Source of the DNA: an uncultured Coprococcus sp.
Lineage (GTDB): Bacteria > Bacillota > Clostridia > Lachnospirales > Lachnospiraceae
Reading direction: 5' to 3'
NCBI GenBank assembly: GCA_934247115.1
Contig: CAKQIY010000056.1
Span: forward strand, 1-10,083
Length of the DNA: 10,083 nucleotides
The first letter of the stretch is position 1. The number at the start of each line of letters is the position of its first letter. Both the position numbers and the translations under genes were made by a program. The notes beneath the pieces are model-generated. The model saw only the letters and a list, made by a program, of their open reading frames with translations, had not been told where the DNA came from and made no database searches. Shown here in pieces: positions 1 to 7,578 of the stretch.

Positions 1-22
1 AACACAACACGGAGGTAAAGTA

Positions 23-877
23 ATGGCAACATTTACTAATCAGGCAACTCTGTCCTACAACGGAGGATCCACCAATTCCAATATCATAACTGGAGAAATA
101 ATCGAAGTCCTCACAGTCTCCAAGACGGCTGTGGTGGACACCTACCGAACACCGGATAAGATCACGTATGTGATAAGTCTCATCAATTCCGGAACTACCA
201 CACTCACAGGTCTGTCTCTCACAGATAATCTGGGAGCATATGCAGTGGGAAATACAACAGTATATCCTCTCACATATATTCCGGCTTCCATCAGATACTA
301 CACCAATGGAACTCTGGTAGCCGCTCCGGCTGTCGGTGCTGCAGCTCCGCTGACGATCACTGGAATCTCCGTTCCGGCGGGCGGAAATGCCACTATTATA
401 TATGAGACAACAACAAACGAATTTACACCTAGAGGCAATGAGGATTCCGTGACCAACACTGTTACAGTAACCGGCGCAGGACTTGCCAACGCAGTCACTG
501 CAACTGAATCGGTTTCCCCTGTTGCAGCTCCCGATCTCGCCATCACAAAGTCTGTGAGTCCTAGCGTAGTTACAGAGAATGGTCAGATCACTTACACCTT
601 CCTTATAGAGAACTACGGCAACACCGAGGCATCCGCAGGTGACAACGTCATCATCACAGATACCTTCAACCCGATTCTCACCGGAATCACTGTGACCTAC
701 AATGGAAATGCATGGACAGCACCGGACAGCTACACCTACAATGAAGCAACAGGCGAGTTCGCAACAGTTGCCGGACAGATCACTGTTCCAGCGGCAACAT
801 TCACACAGGATGCAGCCACAGGAGTCATCACCACAACACCGGGAACGGCAACAGTGACTGTCACTGGAACTATCTAG
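23..877 (+). CDS. DUF11 repeat protein without signal peptide
   Basis: The gene encodes 284 residues. A GGAGGT ribosome site at 11-16 lies six bases before the ATG, so the start is well supported. Two tandem DUF11-like beta-sandwich repeats are visible. The first covers about residues 28-165 (ITYVISLINSG, then LTDNLG). The second covers about 170-284 (DLAITKSVSPS, ITYTFLIENYGN, IITDTF). The product is rich in Thr, Ala, Val and Asn, has no cysteine, and shows no signal peptide, TM segment or LPxTG sorting motif. DUF11 repeats are usually found in large secreted surface proteins, so a short free-standing copy without an export signal is unusual. Such short proteins occur in clostridia, and a role on the spore or cell surface is only a guess. 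The ending TVTVTGTI closes the last strand, so the gene looks complete. The family call is firm; the function is unknown. Confidence 0.85.
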   Translation: MATFTNQATLSYNGGSTNSNIITGEIIEVLTVSKTAVVDTYRTPDKITYVISLINSGTTTLTGLSLTDNLGAYAVGNTTVYPLTYIPASIRYYTNGTLVAAPAVGAAAPLTITGISVPAGGNATIIYETTTNEFTPRGNEDSVTNTVTVTGAGLANAVTATESVSPVAAPDLAITKSVSPSVVTENGQITYTFLIENYGNTEASAGDNVIITDTFNPILTGITVTYNGNAWTAPDSYTYNEATGEFATVAGQITVPAATFTQDAATGVITTTPGTATVTVTGTI

Positions 878-886
878 CTGGCATGA

Positions 887-974
887 GCCTGTCCGGGGCG
901 ACAACCTGGTGCTTGAATCCTCGGACTTGGCGGCTATAAGCTCGCTAACCTGACAGCTTGGGGAACATTTCCCA
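887..974 (+). other. possible structured RNA tail after the DUF11 gene
   Basis: This stretch sits between the DUF11 stop and the long inverted repeat and is GC-richer than the sequence that follows. By eye it can fold. CTGTC near 890 pairs with GACAG near 952. Inside, CCGGGG pairs with CCTCGG (one G-U), and GCGGCT pairs with AGC(T)CGC around ATA. A last hairpin, GGGAA-CAT-TTCCC, follows. It could be a 3' UTR structure of the DUF11 mRNA or a small RNA. No known RNA family was recognised. An alternative is coding decay: a +1 frame here reads 24 open codons (ending in SSLT) before a stop, but has no start or ribosome site. Confidence 0.25.
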
Positions 975-983
975 CATAATACT

Positions 984-1104
984 AAAAAAGAGAAAATTTT
1001 GTGCTCAAACTCCCGGATTCCCCCTGAAAAGATACACGACTTCTAATCTATGTATCCTTTTAAGGGATTCGGGGGATTTATAGCACAAAATTTTCTCTTT
1101 TTTT
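984..1104. terminator. long inverted repeat, bidirectional terminator
   Basis: The outer arms 984-1005 and 1082-1103 are perfect complements over 22 bases: an A-tract, GAGAAAATTTT and GTGCT. The inner arms (about 1006-1035 and 1052-1081) are imperfect but share CCC blocks and GATAC/GTATC next to a loop of about 16 bases. The A-tract on one side and the T-tract on the other let the hairpin stop transcription in both directions. That fits its place between the convergent DUF11 gene and the ABC permease gene. At about 120 bp it is much longer than a usual intrinsic terminator, so it may be a small MITE- or REP-like palindromic element that now serves as one. Confidence 0.75.
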
Positions 1105-1134
1105 CAATATAATACCTGAACGCAGCTTGACGCA

Positions 1135-3432
1135 TCACTCCACATTCTTGAGGGCCTCGTCCATCGGAATCCTCTTTATCCTCTTCATCTGCAACAGTGA
1201 GATCACCAGATAGCAGGCAAAGCTGAGCACGAACATGAGTGGGAATATCCATGGTGCCATGTAGATTGGCATCCAGCCGCTTAGCATATCTATCAGCATT
1301 GCCCTGTATATCACCTTGATCGACAGGTAACTGAGCAGTATATCAAGCAGCGTCACCACTGCAACCATGACAGTCGTGGATGACAGATACAGCTTACTGA
1401 TCTCCTTTGTGTCATATCCCAGTATCTTAACCATGGATATGGACACCGTGTTCTTCTCTACTATTAGTTTTGTGAGCAGATATACGAGAAGCATGAACAT
1501 AACAAGTGAAAATACAACCACTATGTAGAACATACCTCCCATGGACTTGGTGAGCTGTCTGGACACCTTTATCATGTCATCCTTTGTGATCTCTGACACT
1601 ACATGATCCTCTATATCGGTCAGCTTATCATTCGAGAAATAGCCGGTGAAGTAATCCTCGTCCTTGTCAAATATTTCTCTGAAATCACCCTCTGTCACGA
1701 ACACCGCAAGGGCTGCCGGATACACCACAGAACCCGTCACCTTAAGATCATATGTATCATCAGTATAGCTCTCCTTGAGCTTAAGTTTGTCGCCATCAAC
1801 TATCTCATATTTGTCTGCGTAGCTGTCAGATACCAGCACATCTCCGTCGTTCAGCTTAACCGGGAAATATTTACTGTCAGAGTGTATTCCATACACCATT
1901 ATCTCATCATCTATATCTCCGGTTGTCCTTAGTGTCTTCACACAGTAGGTTTCCGCATTATTATTTGCCGTCTCCACCTGTGAATCCAGAACATACTGGT
2001 GGTCAGCTATCATATTATCCAGTATGTCATTCTGATAGTGCTTCAGCATAGGATTCAACATAAGACCGAACATCAGCAGAACCTGTGCGAAGTAAATTCC
2101 AATAAGCATGACCACATAGCCCGGAATGTTCTGAAGTATGACACGGGTCTTGAACCTTGTCATGAACTTCCAGTGAGGCAGCTTCACCGCCTTCTTTCTC
2201 TTTGATCTGCTGAGATCATGTCTCAGGAATCTCAGTGGTGAGAGCTTCAGTTTGCTGTTTACCACTAACAGGTTCACAACGATCATGATTATAAGAGGTA
2301 CGACTGTTGTAAGCACAAATGCATCGGCATTCCAATATGTCACATACTTAGTGAGGGAATAGCTTGCATAGTAAAGCTGTGCCCCAATATCCTTGAACGC
2401 CGAATAGCCCAGCACGTTTCCCACCGCTGATGCCACAAATGTAACTATGACAGGAAGTGATATGTAATGAATAAGCAATTCGCCCTTCGTATATCCTGAA
2501 GCCCTCAATGTTCCAATAACCGACGCTTCCTTTGTCAGAGTGTTGCTGATGGTTACCGCAAATATAAATGCAAGTATAACTATGACGATGTATTCAAACC
2601 ATTTCATCATATTTGTATCACTGCCAATATCATCCCCTGCAAAGTTGATCGCCTGGTTCTGATACCTTGGAATGTAGGTCTCCACCGTAATGCCGTTCAT
2701 GACTGCCTGTGTATACACAGTCTCAAGAAGGTCATCCGCCAGCTTTTTCTCATCATTCTCCTCATCCGGTATTCCATCATCGTACATCCATGAATACGAC
2801 CAGGTCTTATTTTTCTCCGGAAGATCATCAAATTCCTCATTTGTCACAACGGCGATTCCAAATATCGTGGCATCAAACATGGTGTCGTTGTTGTTCTGGA
2901 ACATGGTGCTGTAGTCGGAGAGGGCCACAAATCCGCACACGCTGTATACCTTGTCACCCACTTTTATATCATCACCGATCTCTATATCGTTGTTCACCGC
3001 ATACATTCTGTCAATGGCGATCTCTTCAGTTCCTGCAGGGAATTCACCATCCATCAGGCACATTTTATTTACATCGTGTCTTGGTGCAAATATCCTCAGT
3101 GTCCTTCCCCCATCATCTGCAGCGTCATTTTCAGAGTCTGATCCGATCTTACTCATAGGCAGTTCATAATACGACATGTCATAGAGCATCACGCCCGCAT
3201 CCTCTATATTATCCTTCATATTGTCTGACGCCTCATCCGACAGATCAAAATGTCCATCCTCCACGTTGTATTTGTCAAACGTATTGTCGTAGGTTTTCTT
3301 CATGCTCTCACCTGCGACCATGAAGCCCGACACCATTCCCGTAGTGATGACCATGAACAGGAATATGACTATATATTTTCCAAACTCTTCCTTCAGCTCC
3401 TTTGGAATTCTTCTCCACAATGGATTTCTCAT
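1135..3432 (-). CDS. FtsX/MacB-type ABC transporter permease
   Basis: This 765-residue membrane protein has the two-FtsX-domain layout of large Firmicute permeases. Residues 19-41 form the first TM. An acidic extracytoplasmic domain follows (about 42-278, rich in Asp and Glu). Three TMs then lie at about 279-300, 322-345 and 370-392. A basic cytoplasmic loop (403-430, HDLSRSKRKK) leads to a fifth TM at 431-458. A second external domain (about 460-630) and three final TMs (633-657, 684-708, 725-747) complete it. This is the type VII ABC topology, which usually does not move substrate through the bilayer by alternating access but transmits ATPase motion to outside substrates (peptides, lipoproteins, cell-wall enzymes). 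The ATG is preceded by AAAGGGG. The ATPase gene ends 43 bases upstream, so the two are one operon. No histidine kinase or regulator lies next to it, unlike Bce-type modules. The substrate cannot be told. Confidence 0.9.
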   Translation of the reverse strand: MRNPLWRRIPKELKEEFGKYIVIFLFMVITTGMVSGFMVAGESMKKTYDNTFDKYNVEDGHFDLSDEASDNMKDNIEDAGVMLYDMSYYELPMSKIGSDSENDAADDGGRTLRIFAPRHDVNKMCLMDGEFPAGTEEIAIDRMYAVNNDIEIGDDIKVGDKVYSVCGFVALSDYSTMFQNNNDTMFDATIFGIAVVTNEEFDDLPEKNKTWSYSWMYDDGIPDEENDEKKLADDLLETVYTQAVMNGITVETYIPRYQNQAINFAGDDIGSDTNMMKWFEYIVIVILAFIFAVTISNTLTKEASVIGTLRASGYTKGELLIHYISLPVIVTFVASAVGNVLGYSAFKDIGAQLYYASYSLTKYVTYWNADAFVLTTVVPLIIMIVVNLLVVNSKLKLSPLRFLRHDLSRSKRKKAVKLPHWKFMTRFKTRVILQNIPGYVVMLIGIYFAQVLLMFGLMLNPMLKHYQNDILDNMIADHQYVLDSQVETANNNAETYCVKTLRTTGDIDDEIMVYGIHSDSKYFPVKLNDGDVLVSDSYADKYEIVDGDKLKLKESYTDDTYDLKVTGSVVYPAALAVFVTEGDFREIFDKDEDYFTGYFSNDKLTDIEDHVVSEITKDDMIKVSRQLTKSMGGMFYIVVVFSLVMFMLLVYLLTKLIVEKNTVSISMVKILGYDTKEISKLYLSSTTVMVAVVTLLDILLSYLSIKVIYRAMLIDMLSGWMPIYMAPWIFPLMFVLSFACYLVISLLQMKRIKRIPMDEALKNVE

Positions 3433-3475
3433 AACAGATCCCCTTTCCTATTGAACATCTACCCTGTCTGCCCAA

Positions 3476-4186
3476 TTACCAGTCAAGCTCTGCAGCAGAT
3501 ACCTTGTTCTCATTTACAATGTTGCGTCTTATCATGCCGTCCCTGAGCTTCACAGTCCGGTCCGCCATATTCTTGATGGCATCATTGTGGGTGACCATGA
3601 TTATTGTGTTGCCGTACTTCTGGTTCACATCCTCTATGAGCTTAAGTATCTCCTTGGAAGTGTTGTAGTCAAGGGCACCTGTCGGCTCATCACAGAGAAG
3701 TATATCAGGGTTCTTCACGATTGCCCTTCCAATTGAGGTTCTCTGCTGCTGTCCACCCGACAGCTGATTCGGGAGCTTATGTCTGTGCTCATAAAGCCCC
3801 AGAGTCTTTAACAGATCATCCACATCAAGAGGGTTATCGCTAAGGTATGCTCCAACCTCCACATTCTCCTTTACATTGAGATTAGGTATGAGATTATACA
3901 TCTGGAATACATAACCGAGATGCTTTCTCCTGTATCTGGTCAGTGTCTTCTCATCCATATCCCCTGTCTTCTCTCCATCTATGGAGATATAACCGGAATC
4001 CGGGCTGTCGATCCCACCTATGATATTGAGCAAAGTTGACTTGCCTGAGCCTGATGGACCAAGCAGCACACAGAACTCACCCTTTGCAACCTCAAAATCA
4101 ATCCCTTTAAGTACCTCAGTTCGGTTCTCCCCTGAACCGAAGCTTTTCTTTATTCCACTGATCTTCAAAAAACTGTTGTCTCCCAT
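3476..4186 (-). CDS. ABC transporter ATP-binding protein (LolD/MacB type)
   Basis: This is the energy-supplying subunit for the permease encoded just downstream. With the ATG at 4186 it has 236 residues. Motifs in order: Walker A GPSGSGKST (43-51), Q-loop Q95, ABC signature LSGGQ (142-146), Walker B ILLCDE (162-167), D-loop ALD and H-loop His200. The signature context LSGGQQQR and the DEPTGALD stretch are typical of the LolD/MacB/FtsE class. A GTG at 4204 in frame would add six residues (MEKERI). The ATG at 4186 is preferred because AGGAG lies six bases before it, and that motif would be inside the coding region if GTG were used. All catalytic motifs are intact, so the subunit should be active. 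It is a cytoplasmic protein bound to the membrane through its partner. Confidence 0.93.
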   Translation of the reverse strand: MGDNSFLKISGIKKSFGSGENRTEVLKGIDFEVAKGEFCVLLGPSGSGKSTLLNIIGGIDSPDSGYISIDGEKTGDMDEKTLTRYRRKHLGYVFQMYNLIPNLNVKENVEVGAYLSDNPLDVDDLLKTLGLYEHRHKLPNQLSGGQQQRTSIGRAIVKNPDILLCDEPTGALDYNTSKEILKLIEDVNQKYGNTIIMVTHNDAIKNMADRTVKLRDGMIRRNIVNENKVSAAELDW

Positions 4187-4287
4187 GATTCTCTCCTTTT
4201 CCACATTTTATATTCTCCATAAACGCATCGCATAGCTCTCATGCCGTACGTTAATATTTAAACGCATGATTATATGTTCATATATTT

Positions 4288-4315
4288 ATTAACACATCTG
4301 TAGGCTCTGTGTCAA
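4288..4315 (-). promoter_or_regulatory. candidate promoter of the ABC operon
   Basis: Read leftward, a perfect TTGACA (4315-4310) is followed after 16 bases by GTTAAT (4293-4288). TGT directly before it acts as an extended -10. Transcription would begin near 4281, giving a leader of about 95 bases before the ATPase start. The site lies between the terminator of the lipase gene and the ATPase, as expected for an independent unit. A perfect TATAAT a little downstream (4274-4269) lacks a matching -35. An AAACGCAT repeat (4221-4228 and 4260-4267) in the leader region might be a regulator site, but this is weak. Confidence 0.45.
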
Positions 4316-4386
4316 CTATGTTAGTGATAAATAATATCAATTATTCTTTTATACACATTTACAGGAGCATTTGGGGATATCCCAGA

Positions 4387-4441
4387 AAAAAGAGAAAACC
4401 ACATTCACATCATATTGATCTGCCTGCTGTTTTCTCTTTTT
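4387..4441 (-). terminator. intrinsic terminator of the lipase-phosphatase gene
   Basis: The arms 4387-4399 and 4429-4441 pair perfectly over 13 bases (AAAAAGAGAAAAC with its complement). They surround a loop of about 29 bases, and both ends carry A/T tracts. It begins 26 bases after the stop codon at 4467 on the leftward strand. The 13-base core AAAAAAGAGAAAA also occurs at the left end of the inverted repeat at 984. Confidence 0.75.
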
Positions 4442-4466
4442 ACATCTGTTACCACACATGTGGCTA

Positions 4467-6092
4467 TCAGAATCTATATTCTCTTATCTCACAGTTCTTT
4501 ATGCCAAATGCTGCGAATTCCTCATTTGTCATATCATTGAAATACGACTGTACTATTCTTGATATTCCATTGTGGGCGACCAGAAGATATGTCTTCCCGG
4601 AATCTTCCGACTCAGCCTTGAGCTCATCTAACAGATTGTACACCCTCTGGCACAGATGAACCATGGTCTCTCCGCCCTCATAGTGATCCAGAAAATGCGT
4701 CTTCGCCTGGGCGAATTTAGCGCCATTTCTGGCTGTTCCCTCGTATTTGCCAAAACACTGCTCACGGAGTCTCTCCTCGGCTCTCATAGGAATTCCTGTT
4801 ATCTCGGATATATGTCTTGCCGTCTCCGATGCGCGTACAAGTGGTGAGTACAATATCTCATCTATGTGATAAGCTCCATTCTTTATCATCTCACCAAGCT
4901 GCTCCGCCTGCTGATGTCCAAGCTCCGTGAGTTCAATATCCGTGGCTCCGCATATCTTATTCTCCACATTCCACACAGTCTGGCCATGTCGTGTGAAGTA
5001 CAGCCTTGGGCCTGAGTTCTCCAGCTCTGATATTTCACGATCATCTGTTTTGTATTCCCCCATAGGTTCTCTCAACCCGAACCGCTCCACGAGCACCGCC
5101 TTTGCATCGCCATAGCCCTGATTGATCCTCTTCTCCACGCCCTCTGGTGAGAAATCCAGCATGCCATCTATGGCACCACCAAGAGGAATGGACGGATATA
5201 TGTGTATCATCTCTGCATCATCGTATCTGTCGGTTTTCCTCTCATCGAGATGCACCACGACAAATTTTCTGTAGCCCTCATCATAGAGAGGCTGTATAGG
5301 CACATTGTCTCCCCCAAGGAAGAAGCCTCCATCATAATACTTTGTCTTGTCTATCGTCTCCATAGGGAATATGACCGGTATGGCTGAAGAAGCAAGAAGT
5401 ATACGCTCTATCTCCTCCGGTTCCATGCCTGACAGCTGGAATCTCTCAGGAGTAGGCTTGCCCTCCACATTGAGACATGTCGCATAACAGCTCATGTCAC
5501 TGTTCGACACACCATCAAGTACTGGTGAATTCTCCAGTATGTCCATAAGTCCTTCTCTGGAGAAGAAGCCATCCTTTATCCTCATTCCCTTTGCAACTGC
5601 ATCCAGTCCTATGCTCTCTATGGCGTTCTGTATGACAGGGTTGTCTATGGTCGTAAGCTTCTCCTTGATGGACTCGAACCATTTGTTGCGGTTATCCTCA
5701 TCTATATCCTTGTTGGAAAGTATCCTGTCGTTGGTTATGTCGTACCACAGCTGTGTAGCCTTATCCAGATCGCCGCACGCATACAGTGCGGCATTCAGCG
5801 CACCGACCGAGCTTCCTGACACCGCCTTTATATCGATCACATCTCTGTATTCCTCCAGCGCTTTCCACACACCGATCTCATAGGAGCCACGGCCACCACC
5901 GCCGCCGAGCACCAGGCCATATCCGTCCTTTACCTGAACATCCAGATTCTCACCCTGTCCGCCCAGTTCCGAATAATGCATCTGCTTCTTCTGCGATATA
6001 GTCTCCTCTATCGCCTTATGAAGCTCCCCGGCCTTCTCCTTTATCTCCTCTGTTCTCTCCTGAAGCTCCTGTATAACCTTTTCTTTATCCAT
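4467..6092 (-). CDS. patatin-like phospholipase fused to a histidine phosphatase
   Basis: This 541-residue cytoplasmic protein joins two enzymes. Residues 1-37 look like a charged helix or coiled coil. The patatin domain covers about 57-345: a glycine-rich oxyanion loop GGGGGRG (63-69), the nucleophile elbow GSSVG (93-97, Ser95) and the DGG motif with catalytic Asp254. These form the Ser-Asp dyad that hydrolyses acyl esters of lipids. The C-terminal part (about 361-541) is a histidine phosphatase (phosphoglycerate mutase-like) domain: RHG (368-370, His369 as phosphate acceptor), Arg420 in SPLVRASETA, Glu444 in LREQCFGKYEG and His507 in VAHNG. All key residues of both domains are present, so both could be active. 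The ATG has GGGGG eight bases upstream. Terminators lie on both sides, so it is probably transcribed alone. A two-step attack on a phosphorylated lipid is possible but is inference; each domain alone gives no precise substrate. Confidence 0.9.
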   Translation of the reverse strand: MDKEKVIQELQERTEEIKEKAGELHKAIEETISQKKQMHYSELGGQGENLDVQVKDGYGLVLGGGGGRGSYEIGVWKALEEYRDVIDIKAVSGSSVGALNAALYACGDLDKATQLWYDITNDRILSNKDIDEDNRNKWFESIKEKLTTIDNPVIQNAIESIGLDAVAKGMRIKDGFFSREGLMDILENSPVLDGVSNSDMSCYATCLNVEGKPTPERFQLSGMEPEEIERILLASSAIPVIFPMETIDKTKYYDGGFFLGGDNVPIQPLYDEGYRKFVVVHLDERKTDRYDDAEMIHIYPSIPLGGAIDGMLDFSPEGVEKRINQGYGDAKAVLVERFGLREPMGEYKTDDREISELENSGPRLYFTRHGQTVWNVENKICGATDIELTELGHQQAEQLGEMIKNGAYHIDEILYSPLVRASETARHISEITGIPMRAEERLREQCFGKYEGTARNGAKFAQAKTHFLDHYEGGETMVHLCQRVYNLLDELKAESEDSGKTYLLVAHNGISRIVQSYFNDMTNEEFAAFGIKNCEIREYRF

Positions 6093-6504
6093 ATATTAAT
6101 CCCCCTTACTATTACATAATAAAGCTGCTCTATCCAATATTGTCATCTGATATATCCACAAATTATGATCATATGTGTGTTTCATTTTAACATGTCAGCA
6201 ACTATACCCACAACCTTCTACTCACTATATTCTGAAGCTTTACCATTTATAGAACATTTATTTACGCTTTATATATTATTTCTTTTATGAACATATTTCT
6301 TTAACATCCGATACACAGAATGTACACAGTACCATCTTATTATATATACAGATTGATGAGGACAGCGGATGTGCGACATGCCCAAGCAGCACCAGCGTAT
6401 CTGCCGTCACTCAAACTAACAGCAATCCAATTTATATAGATGGGAGGCCGGATACCTCACAAGTCCGGTCACAACACCTAAAACCTTCCTTTATAACTTT
6501 TATA
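6093..6504. other. gene-free region, AT-rich part plus GC-richer patch
   Basis: No convincing gene is present. The left part (about 6121-6355) is very AT-rich and should hold the promoter of the leftward lipase gene. The right part (about 6356-6480) is clearly GC-richer. It carries short open stretches on both strands without ribosome sites, and a hairpin in which CCGGA (6448-6452) pairs with TCCGG (6464-6468). GAGG (6444-6447) could pair instead with CCTC (6456-6459), which would exclude part of that stem. It may be a small RNA, a leader of the lipase mRNA or gene debris. Confidence 0.4.
6162..6190 (-). promoter_or_regulatory. weak candidate promoter of the lipase gene
   Basis: Read leftward, TTAAAA (6190-6185) and CATAAT (6167-6162) are separated by 17 bases, 70 bases before the ATG at 6092. 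An overlapping alternative is CTGACA (6198-6193) with TATGAT (6173-6168), but its spacer is 19 bases. The region is AT-rich, so chance matches are likely. Confidence 0.25.
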
Positions 6505-6567
6505 AAAAAGACGGATATCAGACAATGAAACTTTTACCCATTTTCCATTCCTGACATCCGTCTTTTT
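6505..6567 (-). terminator. hairpin terminator after the EamA gene
   Basis: The arms 6505-6521 and 6551-6567 pair over 17 bases with one mismatch (A against G/C), joining AAAAAGACGGAT to its complement and ending in CAG/CTG. A T-tract is present on both strands. It starts 65 bases after the EamA stop at 6633 and should end the leftward unit. Its symmetry would also stop transcription coming from the other side. Confidence 0.8.
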
Positions 6568-6632
6568 GTATATATCAATTATTCTACAAGTATTTGTACA
6601 AGGCGCTCCCACTCTCAGCACTGCCGATCATG

Positions 6633-7511
6633 CTAAGTGCGATCCTGTCTCATGGTGTACCACCATTTGAAAACAGCACTTCCAATGATGATCACATATC
6701 CTATAATGCTCAGCACGTCAGGAATCTGATCCAGGAATACAAATCCCAGCATAGCCGCAAATATGACCTGACTGTAGTCAAATACCGATATCTCCCTGGC
6801 CGGAGCCTTCTGGTATGCTGCGGTTATACTGAACTGTCCGCCAGCCGCCGCAAGTCCGGCACAGAGCAGGCACACAGTCTGCTGCCATGTCATAGGTGCG
6901 TGGTCCACTATGATAAATGGAAGCGTCACCAGACATGAGAATACAGAGAAACACATGACTATGACCGGTCCGCGCTCCCCCTGTTTTCCAAGCTTTCTCA
7001 CATAGGTGTAGGCTATTCCTGCCCCAAGGCCGCCTGTCACACCAACCATGGCATACAGGAAATCCATATGAAACGAAGGCTTCACAACGAACAATGCACC
7101 AGCGAAAGCCAGTACAACAGATGCCCACTCTACCCGGTTTGCCCGTTCCTTCAACACAAAGTATGATGCGATGATAGCAAAGAACGGAGAAAGCTTGTTG
7201 AGTATATTGGCATCCGCAATATTCAACTTGTCAATTGCGTAGAAATTACATATCAGCCCCGTCGTTCCACATATGCTTCTCGCCGCGATTCCCGGCCAGC
7301 TGCTCTTCTTTATCCTGAATTTCTCCTCAGTCCTCATGAGCAGGGCAATGGCCACAACAGCAGCCACTGCATTTCTGAAGAATGCCTTCTGCATAGTTGG
7401 CAGATCTCCAGACAGTCTCACGAAGAAGGTCATCAGTGAGAAAAAGAACCCTGCCATGATTATGAACAGGATTCCCTTGTATTTATCTTTTATTACCAGT
7501 TTATTCTTCAT
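6633..7511 (-). CDS. DMT-superfamily (EamA) membrane transporter
   Basis: The 292-residue protein has ten predicted TM segments in two EamA halves: about residues 11-31, 41-59, 75-92, 102-119, 127-143 in the first, and 151-171, 183-201, 211-229, 243-260, 266-283 in the second. Typical EamA features are the conserved stretch LNKLSPFFAIIASYFVLKER (105-123 or so) ending the fourth TM, and the related FDYSQVIFAAMLGFVFLDQ in the second half. The family exports or imports small metabolites such as amino acids; the substrate here is unknown. The ATG follows GGGAG by eight bases. The SGNH hydrolase gene ends 67 bases upstream and no terminator is seen in that gap, so co-transcription is possible. A small AT-rich palindrome, AACTAT-AG-ATAGTT (7528-7541), lies in the gap and could be an operator, but this is weak. 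Confidence 0.88.
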   Translation of the reverse strand: MKNKLVIKDKYKGILFIIMAGFFFSLMTFFVRLSGDLPTMQKAFFRNAVAAVVAIALLMRTEEKFRIKKSSWPGIAARSICGTTGLICNFYAIDKLNIADANILNKLSPFFAIIASYFVLKERANRVEWASVVLAFAGALFVVKPSFHMDFLYAMVGVTGGLGAGIAYTYVRKLGKQGERGPVIVMCFSVFSCLVTLPFIIVDHAPMTWQQTVCLLCAGLAAAGGQFSITAAYQKAPAREISVFDYSQVIFAAMLGFVFLDQIPDVLSIIGYVIIIGSAVFKWWYTMRQDRT

Positions 7512-7578
7512 ATGATCAGCTCCCGATAACTATAGATAGTTCATGCCATATCCCTCAGCTGCAGTCCATATCTGTCTG

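Noticed and set aside
909..922. tRNA T-arm-like sequence GGTGCTTGAATCC
   Set aside because: No acceptor stem, anticodon arm or CCA-type end can be drawn around it.
2709..3158. 149-codon open frame on the + strand
   Set aside because: It is antisense to the permease gene. The His/Ser/Arg-rich product is typical of a reverse-strand shadow.
6357..6438. Short + strand open frame starting ATGAGGACAGCG
   Set aside because: It has no ribosome site, fewer than 30 codons and no recognisable product; listed only as part of the unexplained patch.
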